From contig JAEETA010000016.1 in NCBI GenBank assembly GCA_016286555.1, forward strand, positions 1-60,505: a DNA stretch of 60,505 nt, written 5' to 3'. Below, piece by piece: positions 39,047 through 48,709 of the stretch; within the stretch, counting starts at the first letter, position 1; each line of letters opens with the position of its first letter. The notes beneath the pieces were generated by a model. The model searched no databases, had not been told where the DNA came from, and saw nothing but the letters and a program-made list of their open reading frames with translations. This DNA is from Lachnospiraceae bacterium (lineage in GTDB: Bacteria > Bacillota > Clostridia > Lachnospirales > Lachnospiraceae). The translations under genes were made by a program, and so were the position numbers.

Positions 39047-40864
39047 CTATTTTCCTTCATCGATCAGGGTCACGATCATCTTCCCCAGAAGTCCGATGTA
39101 GTCCAACTCCCGTTCCGACCATTTCCGGCGCTTGTTAAAGACGTCGAAATGGATCATGGTACCGGGCTTCCCGTCCTTCATATTGGTGACGATGACGGAA
39201 GCGCCGATCTCAAACTCCGCGAATCCGCGATAAACCTGAGGCATGACATCCTTCAGGGATTCCACGTTGTTCTCCACATAGAACCCCGACTCGTCAAACA
39301 TGCTTGCAAAGAGTGCGGGATCGTGCCACTCCTCGTCGGTGGTGGCCTTAATGTAACGGCCGCTGGCGGCGTACAGTTTCGATGCGTCCCGGGAAGTGAT
39401 ACACACGCCGTCCACATCAAAGACTGCCCGGAGCTCGTCCACCCTCTCCGGGTGATCCAGCAGATAGGAGCTTCCTTCCAAGCCGAGGCCGACGAGGATC
39501 TCCTCCATCTTCTGACGCCTGCGTTCGTTGGAGACGGCATAAGCCACTGCCTGGGTCTCCATGGAATTCTTCTCCAGCTCTCCGTGGAGAGCCTCGTCAT
39601 AAATGATGTGCCTGTTCTTTCCCTTCTCCTTGGCAATGTAAACGCACTTGTCAGCCTTGGCAAAGAGAGTCTCGAAATCCGTTCCATCCTTGGGATAGCA
39701 GCTGGCACCCACGGAAATGGTCAGGGTAAACTTCGGATCAAAGGCGATGAGCAGATCCTTGGCCAAAGGCTTCAGCAGATCTTTCAGAGCTTCTCTGGTG
39801 GGAACTCTGTTCAAAAAGATCATGAACTCGTCACCGCCGAACCGCCCTACCATGCCTCGGTTTTTCACGGCTTTCTGCAGAGTCTCCGCCACATGGCGGA
39901 CTACCTCATCGCCAAAGGCATGGCCAAACTGGTCATTGATGTTCTTAAAATCATCCACATCGATGATCAGGAGCCAGCAGGTTTCGTCCCCGGATTTACC
40001 ACCGAGTTTAGCCAGGTATTCCATGGTATATTCGGTGATGGCGCGCTTGTTGAAGATACCGGTTCCGGCATCCAGCGCAGCTTCCGTCATATAATACTTT
40101 TCATCCTTTGCCGCTTCGGCAGGGGTCAGAACGCCTGCGCAGTAAGGGTCCGCACTTCGCACGGTGCCGCCCCGCAGCTGGAAATCATAACGATGGCCCT
40201 CATAGGTCATGAAAACATTCAGGCTGAAGCTCAGTTCCTTGTTCTTCAGGTATCCGACCACCATCTCTGCCCGTTCCAGGGCATCATCCTCATCCAGCCA
40301 GCCGTTTTCCTTGTATTGCTGCAGGAAAGCGTCCAGGTCTCCGTAGTAAATGGAGAAGGATACTCCATTGATGTACCGGAAAACGGAAAGGATATTGGTC
40401 GCGGGAGTGTAATCAAAATAGATTTCCCGCTTCAGTGTCATATAGAAACGATATTTTTCCAGATACTCCTGACGGCCGATGATGCTGTCCCTGCTCTCCA
40501 GCATGTCTGTGAGATGCACCTCAAACAGGGGCTTTGCCATCTCGGAGGTCTTAGCTTTTTCAATCCGCAGGTGAACGTAAGGAAATACGTCTCCCAACTT
40601 GTTGTCCAGGGATGTGATCAGTTCCAGCAGGGTGACACCGGGCTCGCATGCATCTCCTGCGGCAGCCGCCTTCTGTATGATGCTCTGCAGATCCTTCGCA
40701 TCCTCGGGATCGATCATTTCAAAAAGGGAAAGACGCGAATTCTCCCGGACGAATTTGTAATACCATTCGCCTCCGGAAACAGCGCATCCATCCTCCCGGA
40801 TCAGCACTTTTACATTGTACAGACCCGGAAGTCCATCTTTTTGAACGTGACTTTGTACTCTCAT
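39047..40864 (-). CDS. GGDEF diguanylate cyclase with PAS-like and GAF-like flanks
   Basis: 605 residues. The N-terminal 270 residues look like PAS-type sensor repeats; a GGDEF domain follows (about 275-430) with the intact GRFGGDEFMIF active site and DVDDFKNINDQFGH metal/substrate helix, so it should make c-di-GMP. No RxxD inhibitory site is seen five residues before GGDEF. The C-terminal 150 residues resemble a GAF domain. No membrane segment. Start at the ATG with GAGG 6 nt upstream. Lies after the SleB-like gene on the same strand. Confidence 0.88.
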   Translation of the reverse strand: MRVQSHVQKDGLPGLYNVKVLIREDGCAVSGGEWYYKFVRENSRLSLFEMIDPEDAKDLQSIIQKAAAAGDACEPGVTLLELITSLDNKLGDVFPYVHLRIEKAKTSEMAKPLFEVHLTDMLESRDSIIGRQEYLEKYRFYMTLKREIYFDYTPATNILSVFRYINGVSFSIYYGDLDAFLQQYKENGWLDEDDALERAEMVVGYLKNKELSFSLNVFMTYEGHRYDFQLRGGTVRSADPYCAGVLTPAEAAKDEKYYMTEAALDAGTGIFNKRAITEYTMEYLAKLGGKSGDETCWLLIIDVDDFKNINDQFGHAFGDEVVRHVAETLQKAVKNRGMVGRFGGDEFMIFLNRVPTREALKDLLKPLAKDLLIAFDPKFTLTISVGASCYPKDGTDFETLFAKADKCVYIAKEKGKNRHIIYDEALHGELEKNSMETQAVAYAVSNERRRQKMEEILVGLGLEGSSYLLDHPERVDELRAVFDVDGVCITSRDASKLYAASGRYIKATTDEEWHDPALFASMFDESGFYVENNVESLKDVMPQVYRGFAEFEIGASVIVTNMKDGKPGTMIHFDVFNKRRKWSERELDYIGLLGKMIVTLIDEGK

Positions 40865-40903
40865 TGAAATCCTCAAACCAGTAAAAACAAGGGGATTGTG
40901 GTC

Positions 40904-42100
40904 TTAATAGAAGACATGGCCTCCGATCAGGATCCCGTCCAATCCCGGTATGGGAGTTCGGAAATAAACGCAACTTCCAACATTGGTAAAGCCCGTCATG
41001 GCTTGCTGTGCCGCCCTGTGGCAGCTTTCCGTCGCCTTGCCGGACGAAAGCACCAGTGCCAGTCTGCCGCTGGCTACCGGTGAAAACTGACCTTTTTGAT
41101 AAATGACGCCGGAGACTGTCTCCGGGAAAACGCCGCTGAGCACGCGGTTGATGACCACAGCACCCACGGCCACCTGGCCTTCATAGGGCTCCCCACCCGC
41201 TTCGCAATAGATCAAAGCTGCCAGGAGTTCCTCGTCTCCCGCGTCGAAGGTGACATCCGCAATATCTCTCCAGGTACCGTCAAGAGCATCTCTGGATTTT
41301 TTGCGTTCCTCCTCCAGGAGCTTTTTCAGGGTCTCCAGATCCTCCTCGGATTCCTTCTGCTTCCGCTCCAGCTCCTTTGCTCTCGCTTCGGCCGCGTCGA
41401 TATCGTCCTTGTATTTCTGGATTTCCGCCTTTGCCTGCTCGATGAGATCGTTTAACCGTTTGGATTCCTCCCGGTTTTTCTCCTGCAGGTCCTCCAGCTG
41501 GCGCTGTTCCTCTTCCAGGACAGCCTTCCGCTCCGCCACTTCCTCTTTGGCGGTCTTCAGTTCCTGCAGCTTATTCTGCTCGTAGCGCTCGATCCGCTCC
41601 ATGTAACCTGCAGTGTTCAGAAACTGGGCGATGGAGCCCTGCCCCAAAAGCACGCTCACCAGGCCTGCATCGTTTCGTTCATATAGATTCCGCAGGCGGA
41701 CCACCATACTGTCATACTGGTCCTGCGCATCCTGCGTTGCCTGCTCCAGATCTGTCTGAGCCTGCTCAATCTCCGCTCCCTTGACCACCAGTTCCGCAGA
41801 CAGCCGCTCCAGGTTGCCGCTGATCTCCTCCAGCGTGGCATTCAAAGTGTTCAGCTGCAGCTGAAGGCTTCCCTTTCCGGACTGGAGATCATCCAGGGCA
41901 TCGTCGTTTTTGCGCTGCTCATCCTCCAGATCCTTGAGGTTGTCCTTGACGTCATCGATCTGATCTTCCAGATCCTGTTCCTTGCCGGACTTGGCAGCGA
42001 TTGCCTGCGACGCCGGCAGACAGGAAAGTGTCAGTGTCAAAACCAGCGTCAGGGTAGCCCATGTATGAAGTTTTCTGCGTATCCTGCCGATTCGTTTCAT
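40904..42100 (-). CDS. Secreted coiled-coil SleB-type cell wall hydrolase
   Basis: 398 residues. Signal peptide (about 1-35, cleavage near AIAA), then a long coiled coil (40-265) like the N-terminus of PcsB/CwlO proteins, and a C-terminal Hydrolase_2 (SleB/CwlJ) domain: LAALIYCEAGGEPYEGQVAVGAVVINR with the catalytic Glu, then QFSPVASG. Lytic transglycosylase acting on peptidoglycan outside the cell. SleB is a spore-germination enzyme in Bacillus, but this coiled-coil form is more likely vegetative (inference). Confidence 0.9.
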   Translation of the reverse strand: MKRIGRIRRKLHTWATLTLVLTLTLSCLPASQAIAAKSGKEQDLEDQIDDVKDNLKDLEDEQRKNDDALDDLQSGKGSLQLQLNTLNATLEEISGNLERLSAELVVKGAEIEQAQTDLEQATQDAQDQYDSMVVRLRNLYERNDAGLVSVLLGQGSIAQFLNTAGYMERIERYEQNKLQELKTAKEEVAERKAVLEEEQRQLEDLQEKNREESKRLNDLIEQAKAEIQKYKDDIDAAEARAKELERKQKESEEDLETLKKLLEEERKKSRDALDGTWRDIADVTFDAGDEELLAALIYCEAGGEPYEGQVAVGAVVINRVLSGVFPETVSGVIYQKGQFSPVASGRLALVLSSGKATESCHRAAQQAMTGFTNVGSCVYFRTPIPGLDGILIGGHVFY

Positions 42101-42139
42101 ACGGGTATTTCCTACAGGTGATGGGACATTTTTTGCATC

Positions 42140-42625
42140 TTAAATGGTGATATGAACGGTCTCCCCGCTCCTCTTATAAGGGAGGCAGGTGACGCCCGCC
42201 GCCGCAAACATCCGCTTGGCGGCAATGTTGCCGGGGGTTCCGCAATACTTGTCATCGTCGTAGATCACGGTTCGGATCCCGGCCTGAATGATGGCTTTTG
42301 CGCACTCGTTGCAGGGGAACAGGGACACATAAAGTTTCGTCCCCTCCAGGGAGCCGCCGCGATAGTTCAGGATGGCATTCAGCTCACTGTGCACCACATA
42401 GGGGTACTTGGTGAGTTCTTCGCTCTCTCCCTCCCGTTCCCAGGGAAATTCGTCGTCACTGCAGCCCTTGGGCATACCGTTGTAGCCCATGGAAAGGATC
42501 TTGTTGTCATTGCTGACGATACAGCAGCCTACCTGGGTGTTGGGATCCTTGGATCGCATCCCCGAAAGATGCGCCACACCCATGAAATACCCATCCCAGG
42601 AAATATATCCCTCTCGCTTAGCCAT
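42140..42625 (-). CDS. comEB: dCMP deaminase (ComEB-type)
   Basis: 161 residues. Zinc-dependent deamination of dCMP to dUMP for dTTP synthesis. Catalytic HSELNAI (H-x-E) and PCNECAK zinc ligands are intact; DPNTQVGCCIV and GYNGMPKGC are family motifs. GAGGGG lies 5 nt upstream. Follows upp in the conserved pyrimidine-salvage neighbourhood. Confidence 0.94.
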   Translation of the reverse strand: MAKREGYISWDGYFMGVAHLSGMRSKDPNTQVGCCIVSNDNKILSMGYNGMPKGCSDDEFPWEREGESEELTKYPYVVHSELNAILNYRGGSLEGTKLYVSLFPCNECAKAIIQAGIRTVIYDDDKYCGTPGNIAAKRMFAAAGVTCLPYKRSGETVHITI

Positions 42626-42670
42626 TTTTTCCCCTCACAGATACATGCAGGTCAGCGGGTTCTTTTTTGC

Positions 42671-43300
42671 TTATTTCGTGCCGAAGATACGGTCGCCGGC
42701 ATCGCCCAGTCCGGGCACGATGTAATTGTGATCGTTGAGCTTCTCGTCCAGAGCGCCCACATACAGATCTACATCGGGATGTGCCTCCTGAAGAGCCTTG
42801 ATGCCGTCAGGTGCAGCGATGATGCACAGGAAGTGGATGTTCTTGCATCCTCTCTCCTTCAGCATGGTAACTGCTGCCACAGCGGAGCCGCCGGTTGCCA
42901 GCATGGGATCCACGATAAAGATCTCTCTCTCGGAGCAGTCTGCGGGAACCTTGCAATAGTACTCCACAGGCAGGGAAGTCTCGGGATCTCTGTAGAGGCC
43001 GATATGACCTACCTTTGCAGCAGGGATCAGACGGAGCATACCGTCCACCATACCCAGACCTGCACGCAGGATGGGGATGACTGCCAGCTTCTTACCGCTG
43101 AGCTCCTTTACGGTGGTCTTGCAGATGGGAGTCTCAATCTCCACATCCTTGAGCTTCAGCTCTCTGGTCGCTTCGTAACAGATCAGCATAGCGATCTCAC
43201 TGATGGTGTCACGAAAATCCTTGGTACCGGTGTCGACTCTGCGAATAAAACCGATCTTGTGCTGGATCAGAGGATGATCCATGATAACTACTTTGCCCAT
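42671..43300 (-). CDS. upp: Uracil phosphoribosyltransferase
   Basis: 209 residues. Salvages uracil plus PRPP to UMP. PRPP loop [11 protein letters not shown], uracil-binding [12 protein letters not shown] at the C-terminus, and [14 protein letters not shown] are all present. AGGAGG lies 6 nt upstream. Confidence 0.96.
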   Translation of the reverse strand: MGKVVIMDHPLIQHKIGFIRRVDTGTKDFRDTISEIAMLICYEATRELKLKDVEIETPICKTTVKELSGKKLAVIPILRAGLGMVDGMLRLIPAAKVGHIGLYRDPETSLPVEYYCKVPADCSEREIFIVDPMLATGGSAVAAVTMLKERGCKNIHFLCIIAAPDGIKALQEAHPDVDLYVGALDEKLNDHNYIVPGLGDAGDRIFGTK

Positions 43301-43365
43301 AAGGCACCTCCTAATGATGTATAAATTTACAGACTGACTGGTGCAAACATATTATGATGTGTAGA

Positions 43366-43803
43366 TCAGCGGTCGATCTGCTCGATCAGGTCGACCCTTC
43401 TCTGATGACGCTCCTCGCCGGAGAACTCCGTCTCCAGGAAGGTGTCCAGGATCTCGATAGCCAGATTGTTTCCGATCATGGCGCCGCCGAGAGCCAGCAC
43501 ATTCGCATCGTTGTGCAGGCGGGTCATTTTGGCACTTAAGGGTTCGCTGCAAAGCGCGCAGCGAATGCCGGGTACCTTGTTGGCGGAAATGCTGATGCCG
43601 ATGCCGGTGGTACAGACCACCACACCCTTCTCACAGCTGCCGTCCGCCACAGCCTTTGCCACTGCGTGGCCGAAAGTGGGATAATCGCAGCTGTCCTTGG
43701 AATAGGTGCCGCAATCCTTTACTTCATATCCTTTGGATTCCATGTGCGCCTTCAGAAGCTCCTTCATGTCGAATCCGCCGTGATCACTGCCGATCGCTAT
43801 CAT
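43366..43803 (-). CDS. rpiB: Ribose-5-phosphate isomerase B
   Basis: 145 residues. Interconverts ribose-5-phosphate and ribulose-5-phosphate. N-terminal IGSDHGGFDMKE, catalytic Cys in GVVVCTTGIGISISANK, and NDANVLALGG. Between tsaC and upp, the same gene order as in many Firmicutes, where these genes precede the ATP synthase operon. Confidence 0.95.
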   Translation of the reverse strand: MIAIGSDHGGFDMKELLKAHMESKGYEVKDCGTYSKDSCDYPTFGHAVAKAVADGSCEKGVVVCTTGIGISISANKVPGIRCALCSEPLSAKMTRLHNDANVLALGGAMIGNNLAIEILDTFLETEFSGEERHQRRVDLIEQIDR

Positions 43804-43847
43804 TATAATACCTCCGAAATTATTAGTATATAGTATGAAAACCTCTG

Positions 43848-44918
43848 TCAGGAAACCTCTATCATTTCACCGCCCGCGGCTTTCCGCAGCCGGTTCATAA
43901 CAGCCTTTCCGAATCCGGAATCGGCGAAGGCTTCGGAGCAGATCACTTCCACTCCTTCGTCGTCCATCTTCCGCAGGATACGGTAGAGATTGTGCCCTAC
44001 CTCAGCCTCGTCTCCCGCGCTGCCGATGCAATAAATAACATCCGCTTTATATCCGAGAGCCAGCTCTTTGGTTGCGATAACGCCCGTTTTCTTTCCTGCT
44101 TTTGCGGCATCTGCCAGCAATTCGTTGATCTTTGCCACCACCGTTTTGGGATTCCCCTTCACAATGGTCAGGCTCCCCTTCGGGGCGTAATGCCGGTATT
44201 TCATTCCCGGAGCCTTGGGCTTTGCGTCCGCTGCCATGGAAAGGATGGCAGGATCCAGTTCCACTTTTTTCCCCAGGGCTTCACTGAGCATTTCGGGTGT
44301 TATGTAACCCGGTCGCAGGATCATGGGATCCTCTACTGTCAGGTCCACAATGGTGGATTCCAGGCCGATGGGATTATCCCCGCCATCAATGATGGCATCC
44401 ACTCTTCCCTCCAGATCCTGGATCACGTGCTCCGCATCCGTGGGACTGGGGCGTCCCGAAAGATTTGCGCTGGGAGCCGCCACAAATCCTCCTGCCCGGC
44501 GGATCAGCTCCGCCGCCGTGGGATCCGAGGGCATCCGCACCGCCACCGTGTCCAGTCCTCCCGTAGTCTCCCGGGGGACAGTGTCCAAAGCGGGTAATAC
44601 CAGTGTCATGGGACCCGGCCAGAAGCGCTTTGCCAGGAGCATTGCTTCCGGTCTGCTCATGTCCGCCACGCGCCCCGCATCCTGCAGGTCTGCGATGTGA
44701 ACAATGAGGGGATTGTCGGAGGGCCGCCCCTTGGCCGCGTAAATAGCTTTGGAGGAAGCAGGATTTAACGCATCCCCTCCCAGACCGTATACAGTCTCCG
44801 TAGGAAAGGCCACCAGGCCGCCCTTTTGTATGATCTCCCCCGCTTCCCGCAGCGCCTCCCGATCGGCGGAAGTGGGTGCGGAAGGATTTTCCAGTTTAAT
44901 GATCCGTGTCTTCACCAT
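43848..44918 (-). CDS. tsaC: Threonylcarbamoyl-AMP synthase (Sua5 type)
   Basis: 356 residues from the ATG at 44918. Makes threonylcarbamoyl-AMP for the t6A37 tRNA modification. The YrdC-like domain (1-200) has FPTETVYGLGGDA and KGRPSDNPLIVHI; a C-terminal Sua5 domain (220-356) distinguishes it from short TsaC. The start overlaps the end of the GH18 gene by 23 nt, suggesting coupled translation; its ribosome site is weak. Confidence 0.93.
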   Translation of the reverse strand: MVKTRIIKLENPSAPTSADREALREAGEIIQKGGLVAFPTETVYGLGGDALNPASSKAIYAAKGRPSDNPLIVHIADLQDAGRVADMSRPEAMLLAKRFWPGPMTLVLPALDTVPRETTGGLDTVAVRMPSDPTAAELIRRAGGFVAAPSANLSGRPSPTDAEHVIQDLEGRVDAIIDGGDNPIGLESTIVDLTVEDPMILRPGYITPEMLSEALGKKVELDPAILSMAADAKPKAPGMKYRHYAPKGSLTIVKGNPKTVVAKINELLADAAKAGKKTGVIATKELALGYKADVIYCIGSAGDEAEVGHNLYRILRKMDDEGVEVICSEAFADSGFGKAVMNRLRKAAGGEMIEVS

Positions 44919-46602
44919 AGCTTTCAATCTGCTGCCAGATCTCTCTCGTGCCGTACCCCAGGCGCCATGCGGCGACACCCCGGATGTTTCTGGCCTGCAT
45001 CACGTTCAGCTTGGCTTCGATGGATTCCTCATCCTCGAGCCAGATCTGATAAGTGGTGCCGTCAGATGACCAGGTGGCGTAGTTCTGACAGGTTTCTTCG
45101 TTCCAGGTGAATTCCAGGTTGTTCCGCTTGATGAAATCCGCCTGATTGTTCACCGTAATGTATTCATCCGAAATGGTGCCCCCGTCGGATTTCCAGAGGA
45201 TCGTGTACAGAGGCAGTGCATTGATGACCTTGGAAGCGGGGACTCTGGCCAGGGTGGCGTCCAGACCGTCGGACACATAGCCGATGCTGGCCACGCTGCC
45301 CGGATCACCGCTGCCCTTGGTGTGCTCGTCGTATCCCATGATCAGCACAAAATCCGCCACTCTTCCCTGGATGTCCAGGCGGTAGAAATTGTTGAAATGG
45401 AAGGGCACGTAATTGTCGATGGACAGGTAGATCCCCGCCCTGCGGCAAAGGACACTGAGCTCCTTCACGAACTGGACAAAATGAATGCCGCATTCGCTGC
45501 TGAGGCCCTCAAAATCCAGGTTGATTCCGTCGGCGCCGATGGTGACGCACTCGGACACCATGTCCTGCGCCAGGCGCTTCCGCGCCTCCATGGAGGACAG
45601 CAATGCCACATCGTCCACAGTCTCACCGGACTCCAGCTCATAGTTGAAATTATCCCAGACCGCCCAGACCATGATGCCTTTTTCGTGGGCAGCCGCCACA
45701 TAATCAGCGCTTGCAAAGCTCCGGTAGCTTCCGTAATTATCCGTCAGGCTGTACCAGGTGGGAGCGATCACGGTGATGCCCTTTCCTTCCGCCAGCACAT
45801 CGGACAGCGAATCGTTCCCCGAAGTACCGAAGATGGCATGGAAGCCCAGCACCAGCTTTCCTTCGGGAGAAAGGGAGGTGTATTCCGGCAGATCCGGTGC
45901 GGATGCAGGTGTCTCCTCCACGCCGGAGGCCTTCCGCATCTTTTTGTTCTCCACGTAACCGATGATGGAATCGGAGGTCTTAACCTTGCTCCAGTTCTCC
46001 ATCTCCTCCAGGATCTCCACGGACTCATCCTCCTGCAGATCCCGCAGGATCAGACTCTTGATGCCGCCCTTGGCACGGATCTCGGTATTGTCCGTGATCT
46101 TCCGCATATCCGCCATGCCCCACTCCGTGTAGAGCTGCACATGATAGTCGTAGACCTTTGCGGTAAAGGCGGCGTAGTCCAACAGCAGATCCGTAGCGAT
46201 CCAGGTCTCGCCCTCCGCCGTCAGGGTGCCCTGATATCCCAGCCCTTTCTGCTCGCCGTCGATCAGGATATACTCCTCACCGATGGGAATGGCGTGAGTA
46301 TCGGTAGCGGTGGTGTAGAGCAGTGCATCCATCTCTTCTTCATAATAGAATTCATCCGTGATGTACTCCTCCACAAAAGGAAGGGGCAGATAGCATTTCC
46401 CGCCCCGGAGAAGTCCCTGCTCCTCCAGCTGCTCATCCTGCAGGATGATGGCAAGATGTGCATCGTCCACGCCGTAATGTTCCTTCATATCGGCATAATC
46501 TCTGCCGTAGGAATACTTGTCGATGAGCTCTTTGCCGATTGTAAAATATCCGATGACCACGATCAGGATCATGGATACCAGCGTTACCAGCGCTTTCTTC
46601 AT
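44896..46602 (-). CDS. Secreted/anchored GH18-family protein with SH3-like domain
   Basis: 568 residues. N-terminal membrane anchor (1-22), a copper-amine-oxidase-N-like region (40-160), an SH3b-like domain (about 175-220), then a GH18 TIM barrel (245-568) with the catalytic DGINLDFEG near residue 357 and FVLIMGYDEH. The Glu of the DxxDxDxE motif is present but the first Asp spacing is relaxed. Resembles spore or cell-wall SleL/YaaH-type N-acetylglucosaminidases. GGAGGGG precedes the ATG. Confidence 0.88.
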   Translation of the reverse strand: MKKALVTLVSMILIVVIGYFTIGKELIDKYSYGRDYADMKEHYGVDDAHLAIILQDEQLEEQGLLRGGKCYLPLPFVEEYITDEFYYEEEMDALLYTTATDTHAIPIGEEYILIDGEQKGLGYQGTLTAEGETWIATDLLLDYAAFTAKVYDYHVQLYTEWGMADMRKITDNTEIRAKGGIKSLILRDLQEDESVEILEEMENWSKVKTSDSIIGYVENKKMRKASGVEETPASAPDLPEYTSLSPEGKLVLGFHAIFGTSGNDSLSDVLAEGKGITVIAPTWYSLTDNYGSYRSFASADYVAAAHEKGIMVWAVWDNFNYELESGETVDDVALLSSMEARKRLAQDMVSECVTIGADGINLDFEGLSSECGIHFVQFVKELSVLCRRAGIYLSIDNYVPFHFNNFYRLDIQGRVADFVLIMGYDEHTKGSGDPGSVASIGYVSDGLDATLARVPASKVINALPLYTILWKSDGGTISDEYITVNNQADFIKRNNLEFTWNEETCQNYATWSSDGTTYQIWLEDEESIEAKLNVMQARNIRGVAAWRLGYGTREIWQQIESYGEDTDH

Positions 46603-46702
46603 ATCCCCTCCGAGTAGGCCCAGATCCTTATGCACCCTGCAGCCCCCGGCTTCCCTCCGAGCCCGGGCGGGCGACGGAATCCATGAGGACCGGCATAAAA
46701 CA

Positions 46703-46784
46703 AAATAATGGTGTGCGGAATCTTACGCTGCAAAATCGGTTTCCACCGCTTTGCATACATAGTTATTCTAGCACACCATTATTT
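46703..46784. repeat. Nested inverted repeat, possible structured RNA
   Basis: A perfect 14-bp inverted repeat (46703-46716 and 46771-46784, AAATAATGGTGTGC). Inside it, on the minus strand, TGCAAA pairs with TTTGCA, and within that CGGT pairs with ACCG across a GGAA loop (GNRA type). The internal loops are unequal. No T-run follows as in a terminator. Confidence 0.6.
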
Positions 46785-47330
46785 CTTAGTCATTAGATTT
46801 TTGTGTTGTCATCCGACGAAAGGCACCCGTTTGATGACGCGTTTCTCCGCAGGCCCAAAAGGTTCAGTGGTATATCATTTCCTTTAGAGAATCGTTTTTT
46901 TGCATCGCTGCATCTTTTCACTTTTTAAGAGGCCGGTTTGCAGCCGGCACATTGATACGTTATTTTACCGAATGTTTTTAGTTTATTTTTTTAGTTTTTC
47001 TGTTTTTTCTTGTTGTTTTGGATTATTTCAAGATTTTGGAACGGCTCAGGAATAATTAGATGAAATCAGAAGTGCATTTTCAGGCTCGTTTATAAAGCGC
47101 ATTTTAAAAGCACATATGAAAAATCGATGATCCTTCACCAAAATACGGGCATCCATCAACCTCCTTTCCGATGCCGTTTGGCGATGCAAGTGCATCATAA
47201 TGCCCCGGGAATGCCCATTGCAAGCACTTTTCCCCTTGTGCAAAATGTCCTCTTATCGCGATCACGGTTCGCCGTAATTCTCCCGGAAAGCTAAGATTTT
47301 CAGCCTTTTTAGCCGATAAATATATACAAA

Positions 47331-47352
47331 GAGATCCCCTTTCGGGGATCTC
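47331..47352. terminator. Stem-loop in the mecA upstream region
   Basis: Perfect 9-bp stem GAGATCCCC/GGGGATCTC with TTTC loop. On the minus strand only TTT follows, so its role as a terminator is uncertain; there is no clear gene for it to terminate. Confidence 0.4.
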
Positions 47353-47419
47353 GCAAAAAACAATTTTGTGAATCTTTGACAGAAATGCGAAACTTCACAA
47401 AAACTTAACTGCAGGGTTA

Positions 47420-47448
47420 TTGACGCTTCCCACCGCAGAGGCTATGAT
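47420..47448 (+). promoter_or_regulatory. mecA promoter
   Basis: TTGACG (47420-47425), 17 nt, TATGAT (47443-47448). About 40 nt of leader before the ATG. Confidence 0.65.
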
Positions 47449-47496
47449 GGATAAAATCATGCGGCGTCTCTCGTACCGAGAAAGGAGGTCCCGCCT

Positions 47497-48240
47497 ATGA
47501 AAATCGAAAAGATCAATGATAATCAGATCCGCTGTGACCTTACCTCCGAGGACCTGTCCATGCATCATCTGAAGATGAGCGAGCTGGCCTACGGCACGGA
47601 AAAGACCAGAGGCCTTTTCCAGGAACTTTTGCGTCAGGCAGATTATACCTGCGGCTTTGAAGCAGCCAATGTCCCTCTGATGATCGAAGCCATTCCCATG
47701 GGAACGGATTCCATCCGGCTGATCGTTACGAAGATCAATGACCCCGACGAGCTCGACACCCGTTTTTCCCGCTTCTCTCCCAGAACCGGAGAAAGCTTCG
47801 ACGAGGACGACGACGAGGATTGGGATGACTACAGTGAGGAATTCGAAGAGCAGATGATGAACGCTTCCCGCTACGGCGGCCAGCACGATCTGCCTACGCC
47901 TTCCTTCCATGAGATCCTGGACCGTGTCAGCAGCGAGGCGGAGAATCGTCTCATCGCCTTCACCCTGGACAGCATCGGTTCCGCCATGGATCTCGCTTCC
48001 GTCATCGCTTCCTTCAAGGGAGATAGTTCTCTTTACAGAGACCACTCCACCGGGAAGTACATTCTGGCACTCCGCCAGGGCAAGGAAGACCACGCAGTAT
48101 TCCGCAACGTCTGCCAGACCTGTATGGAGTTCGGTAAGGGCAGTGTCCTGCCCGCTGCCGGAGAGCAGGCCCTCCATGAACACGGAGAGCTGCTCATCGC
48201 AGAGCACGCTGTTGCGAAGCTCAGCTGCAGGAACGATTAA
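47497..48240 (+). CDS. mecA: MecA-like ClpC adaptor protein
   Basis: 247 residues. The N-terminal domain [20 protein letters not shown] captures substrates; an acidic linker (about 100-130, rich in Glu/Asp) separates it from the C-terminal domain (140-247) that docks on ClpC, with [15 protein letters not shown] and YILALRQ. Adaptor for ClpCP proteolysis in Firmicutes. AAAGGAGG precedes the start. Its TAA overlaps the stop codon of the convergent gene (TTAA). Confidence 0.88.
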   Translation: MKIEKINDNQIRCDLTSEDLSMHHLKMSELAYGTEKTRGLFQELLRQADYTCGFEAANVPLMIEAIPMGTDSIRLIVTKINDPDELDTRFSRFSPRTGESFDEDDDEDWDDYSEEFEEQMMNASRYGGQHDLPTPSFHEILDRVSSEAENRLIAFTLDSIGSAMDLASVIASFKGDSSLYRDHSTGKYILALRQGKEDHAVFRNVCQTCMEFGKGSVLPAAGEQALHEHGELLIAEHAVAKLSCRND

Positions 48241-48461
48241 TCCTCGTTATCCGTTTCACCCTTCTGCAGCTCCAGGGACTTTTCGATGTATTCCATGAGG
48301 TCGTCAATGTCGATCCCATGTACTGCCGCCGCCTCCGCGAGGCTTTCCATCATGGAGGCGGGGCAGGTGATACAATGCATGCCCGCACTCATCAGAATGG
48401 GAACCACATCCGGCTCCTCTCTCATGATATCCCCCAAAAGCATATCTTTGGTAATGTTCAT
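48237..48461 (-). CDS. DUF1858 domain protein
   Basis: 74 residues. DUF1858/hybrid-cluster-associated redox-disulfide family: [28 protein letters not shown], with the Cys-x-x-Cys pair, then [13 protein letters not shown]. Probably a thiol redox or metal-binding small protein; function unknown. Start with AAGGAG 7 nt upstream, dropping 13 residues of the longer frame. Fully convergent with mecA. Confidence 0.85.
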   Translation of the reverse strand: MNITKDMLLGDIMREEPDVVPILMSAGMHCITCPASMMESLAEAAAVHGIDIDDLMEYIEKSLELQKGETDNED

Positions 48462-48577
48462 ATATGTACTCCTTTCGTACCGGTTTATCCTTTCGGGCAT
48501 CCGTCCCGGAATGAATTTTTATACCGGTGCTTTTTTGTGTAACAAGATATCTTATCTCATACTTTTTTACCTATGAC

Positions 48578-48604
48578 AAGTGTCTTCCGAAAAGACACTT
48601 TTTT
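48578..48604 (+). terminator. Terminator-like hairpin upstream of pflB
   Basis: AAGTGTCTT (48578-48586) and AAGACACTT (48592-48600) with a short loop and TTTTTT. It lies before the pflB promoter, so it may end stray transcription or act as an upstream insulator; no plus-strand gene directly precedes it. Confidence 0.65.
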
Positions 48605-48620
48605 GTACGAAAAAAAATAC
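48602..48620. repeat. pflB upstream direct repeat, copy 1
   Basis: TTTGTACGAAAAAAAATAC, 18 of 19 identical to the copy at 48680. It starts in the T-run of the hairpin. Confidence 0.6.
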
Positions 48621-48679
48621 TTTATTTTTTTAATATTTTTTTCATTTTGTATACAACGGGAATCCGCGTATTTTCTAGC

Positions 48680-48698
48680 TTTGTACGTAAAAAAATAC
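48680..48698. repeat. pflB upstream direct repeat, copy 2
   Basis: TTTGTACGTAAAAAAATAC, 11 bp upstream of the pflB -35 and 78 bp (centre to centre) from copy 1. GTA...TAC ends give each copy partial dyad symmetry, as in an operator. Confidence 0.6.
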
Positions 48699-48709
48699 AT
48701 TGTTTTGTC

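Larger units (their letters stand above)
46603..47419. other. Long AT-rich intergenic region
   Basis: About 820 bases between the divergent GH18 and mecA-like genes with no convincing gene. It holds the nested inverted repeat at 46703-46784, a small hairpin GCCGG...CCGGC near 46935, a doubtful 36-codon minus-strand frame at 47046-47156 with AAAGGAGG just before it, a T-rich stretch at 46970-47030, and a stem-loop at 47331-47352. It is long enough for an undetected RNA gene. Confidence 0.5.

Noticed and set aside
47046..47243. Minus-strand frame of 65 codons (36 from the ATG at 47156)
   Set aside because: AAAGGAGG lies only 3 nt before the ATG and the product matches nothing; kept only as a note in the intergenic entry.
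46640..47360. RNase P RNA, tmRNA or 6S RNA in the long gene-free stretch
   Set aside because: I looked for their conserved features on both strands and did not find any; a covariance-model search would settle it.
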